NCBI GenBank assembly: GCA_021780625.1
Contig: JAJXYI010000201.1
Coordinates: 1-7,830, forward strand
Direction: 5' to 3'
DNA: 7,830 nt
Origin: a bacterium
Lineage (GTDB): Bacteria > Verrucomicrobiota > Verrucomicrobiae > Opitutales > Opitutaceae
Part shown: positions 7,073-7,830 of the stretch, piece after piece
How the letters are laid out: every line of letters begins with the position of its first letter
Position numbering within the stretch: position 1 is the first letter of the stretch
Translations under genes and position numbers: made by a program
Notes under the pieces: model-generated
What the model was told of the DNA's origin: nothing
The model's input: the letters and a program-made list of their open reading frames with translations, nothing else
Database searches by the model: none

Positions 7073-7112
7073 AGCCCCGCGCCCCCTGCCGTCCGTATCT
7101 CCACTTCCGCCC
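7073..7112 (+). promoter_or_regulatory. nuoL-nuoM spacer with pyrimidine-rich leader
   Basis: This 40-nt spacer ends in ATCTCCACTTCCGCCC before ATG 7113. The last 20 bases have four isolated purines and no GGAG-like element. It shows the pattern of the other spacers more weakly than those before nuoH and nuoL. No terminator or promoter is visible. Confidence 0.36.
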
Positions 7113-7830
7113 ATGAATCCTTTTCACGATCCCCTTCTCCTCGCCATCGCGGTTCCGCTCCTTGCGGCCCTGGCGCTCGCGCTCGGCGCGTCCAAGCGGG
7201 TGGCCTACGTTGGCTTCGGCTTCCCGGCCCTCATTTCGATGTGGTGCTGGGCCACCTACGGTTCGGCGCCCCTGATCCACGGTTATGCGTTCATGACGGC
7301 CTATGACACGGGATTGGCCTCGATCGGGATCGCAATGAGGTTTGGCCTCAACGGCATCTCGCTGCCGCTCTATATGCTCGCCGGATTCGTGGGTCTGGCC
7401 GCAGGGCTCTATGCCATTCAGTCGGCCGCGGAGCGCCTCACGACCTACCTCGCGCTGCTGCTCGTGATGCAGGCCGGGCTGATGGGAGTGTTTTCGAGCA
7501 CCGACATCTTCTATTTCTATTTCTTCCACGAACTCGCGCTCATCCCGACCTTCATCATGGTCGGAGTCTGGGGCGGTCGCGACCGGGGGTACGCGGCGAT
7601 GAAGATGACGATTTATCTGACCTTGGGTGCGATGATTTCGCTGATCGGACTGATCGCTCTTTATTCGAAAAGCGGCACGGAGACCTTCGACATCATCGCC
7701 CTTCGCGAACACCTGATGGCGGATCCGATCCGGATCACCACCCAGCGCAGCCTGTTCGGTGTGCTGATGTTCGGCTTCGGAATCCTGGTTTCGCTGTGGC
7801 CCTTCCACACCTGGGCTCCCCTGGGCTATG
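7113..7830 (+). CDS. nuoM: NADH-quinone oxidoreductase subunit M (NuoM), 3'-truncated
   Basis: NuoM (ND4 homologue) is the second antiporter-like proton pump of the membrane arm, between NuoL and NuoN. The window holds the first 239 residues of about 500. Visible family features are FGLNGISLPLYML (77-89; family GxDGISxxL), FFHELALIPTFIMVGVWGG (137-155) with Glu140 matching essential Glu144 of E. coli NuoM, and AAMKMTIYLTLG (161-172). PFHTWAP (230-236) is the counterpart of PxHxWLP. In the broken helix before it, GFGILVSLWPFHTW aligns without gaps to AFAVKMPVVPLHGW of E. coli, which puts Leu225 where Lys234 is expected and Ser227 in place of the following Pro. NuoL in this operon keeps its equivalent lysine. 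The product is clearly of the NuoM family by motifs and gene order; the sequence past TM7 is unseen, so conservation of later proton-path residues cannot be judged. Confidence 0.95.
   Translation, partial: MNPFHDPLLLAIAVPLLAALALALGASKRVAYVGFGFPALISMWCWATYGSAPLIHGYAFMTAYDTGLASIGIAMRFGLNGISLPLYMLAGFVGLAAGLYAIQSAAERLTTYLALLLVMQAGLMGVFSSTDIFYFYFFHELALIPTFIMVGVWGGRDRGYAAMKMTIYLTLGAMISLIGLIALYSKSGTETFDIIALREHLMADPIRITTQRSLFGVLMFGFGILVSLWPFHTWAPLGY

Noticed and set aside
5144..7114. A 656-codon open frame on the minus strand across nuoL
   Set aside because: The product is rich in Glu, Asp, Arg, Gln and His with no recognisable domain, and it lies fully antisense to a conserved NuoL. In GC-rich genes with few TTA, CTA and TCA codons such antisense frames arise by composition.
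1..7830. A novel defence, mobile or biosynthetic system in the window
   Set aside because: Every reading frame with real coding character is a standard complex I subunit, and all spacers are under 60 nt. There is no room for an additional gene, and no repeats, tRNA or integration signs were seen.

Overview
The window is an internal slice of a bacterial respiratory complex I (NADH:quinone oxidoreductase, type NDH-1) operon. All eight genes lie on the + strand in the canonical order nuoF-G-H-I-J-K-L-M. nuoF is cut at its 5' end and nuoM at its 3' end by the window edges, and the six genes between are complete. nuoA-E are expected just upstream and nuoN just downstream, but neither is visible. 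I found no RNA genes, mobile elements, CRISPR arrays, terminators or recognisable promoters. No stretch without a gene exceeds 58 nt.

Functional layout: nuoF and nuoG (1-2460) encode the electron-input arm, which oxidises NADH at FMN and carries electrons through clusters N3, N1b, N5 and N4. nuoI (3692-4243) carries N6a and N6b and hands electrons to quinone at the interface with nuoH (2485-3633). nuoJ and nuoK (4290-5154) are the small membrane subunits that link the quinone site to the pumps. nuoL (5198-7072) and nuoM (from 7113) are Mrp-antiporter-like proton pumps. Most ligand and proton-path residues that can be placed by eye are present. The two clear departures are NuoG, which has no cluster N7 cysteines and a short C-terminal domain, and NuoM, which has Leu where the essential TM7 lysine is expected.

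Organism: the DNA is GC-rich (about mid-60s percent by eye) with strong G/C third-position preference, so long spurious open frames occur on both strands. The combination of GC-rich coding, no Shine-Dalgarno sequences at the chosen starts, a Thermus-like long N1b loop in NuoG and a 'WPFHTWAP' type NuoM suggests a Verrucomicrobiota-like bacterium, perhaps Opitutales. That is an impression from remembered homologues and is held with low to moderate confidence.

The most interesting non-coding pattern is that each of the seven start codons follows a 24-58 nt spacer ending in a pyrimidine-rich, G-poor tract with no Shine-Dalgarno motif. I do not see a previously undescribed system here. This is a core metabolic operon with some lineage-type peculiarities worth checking.
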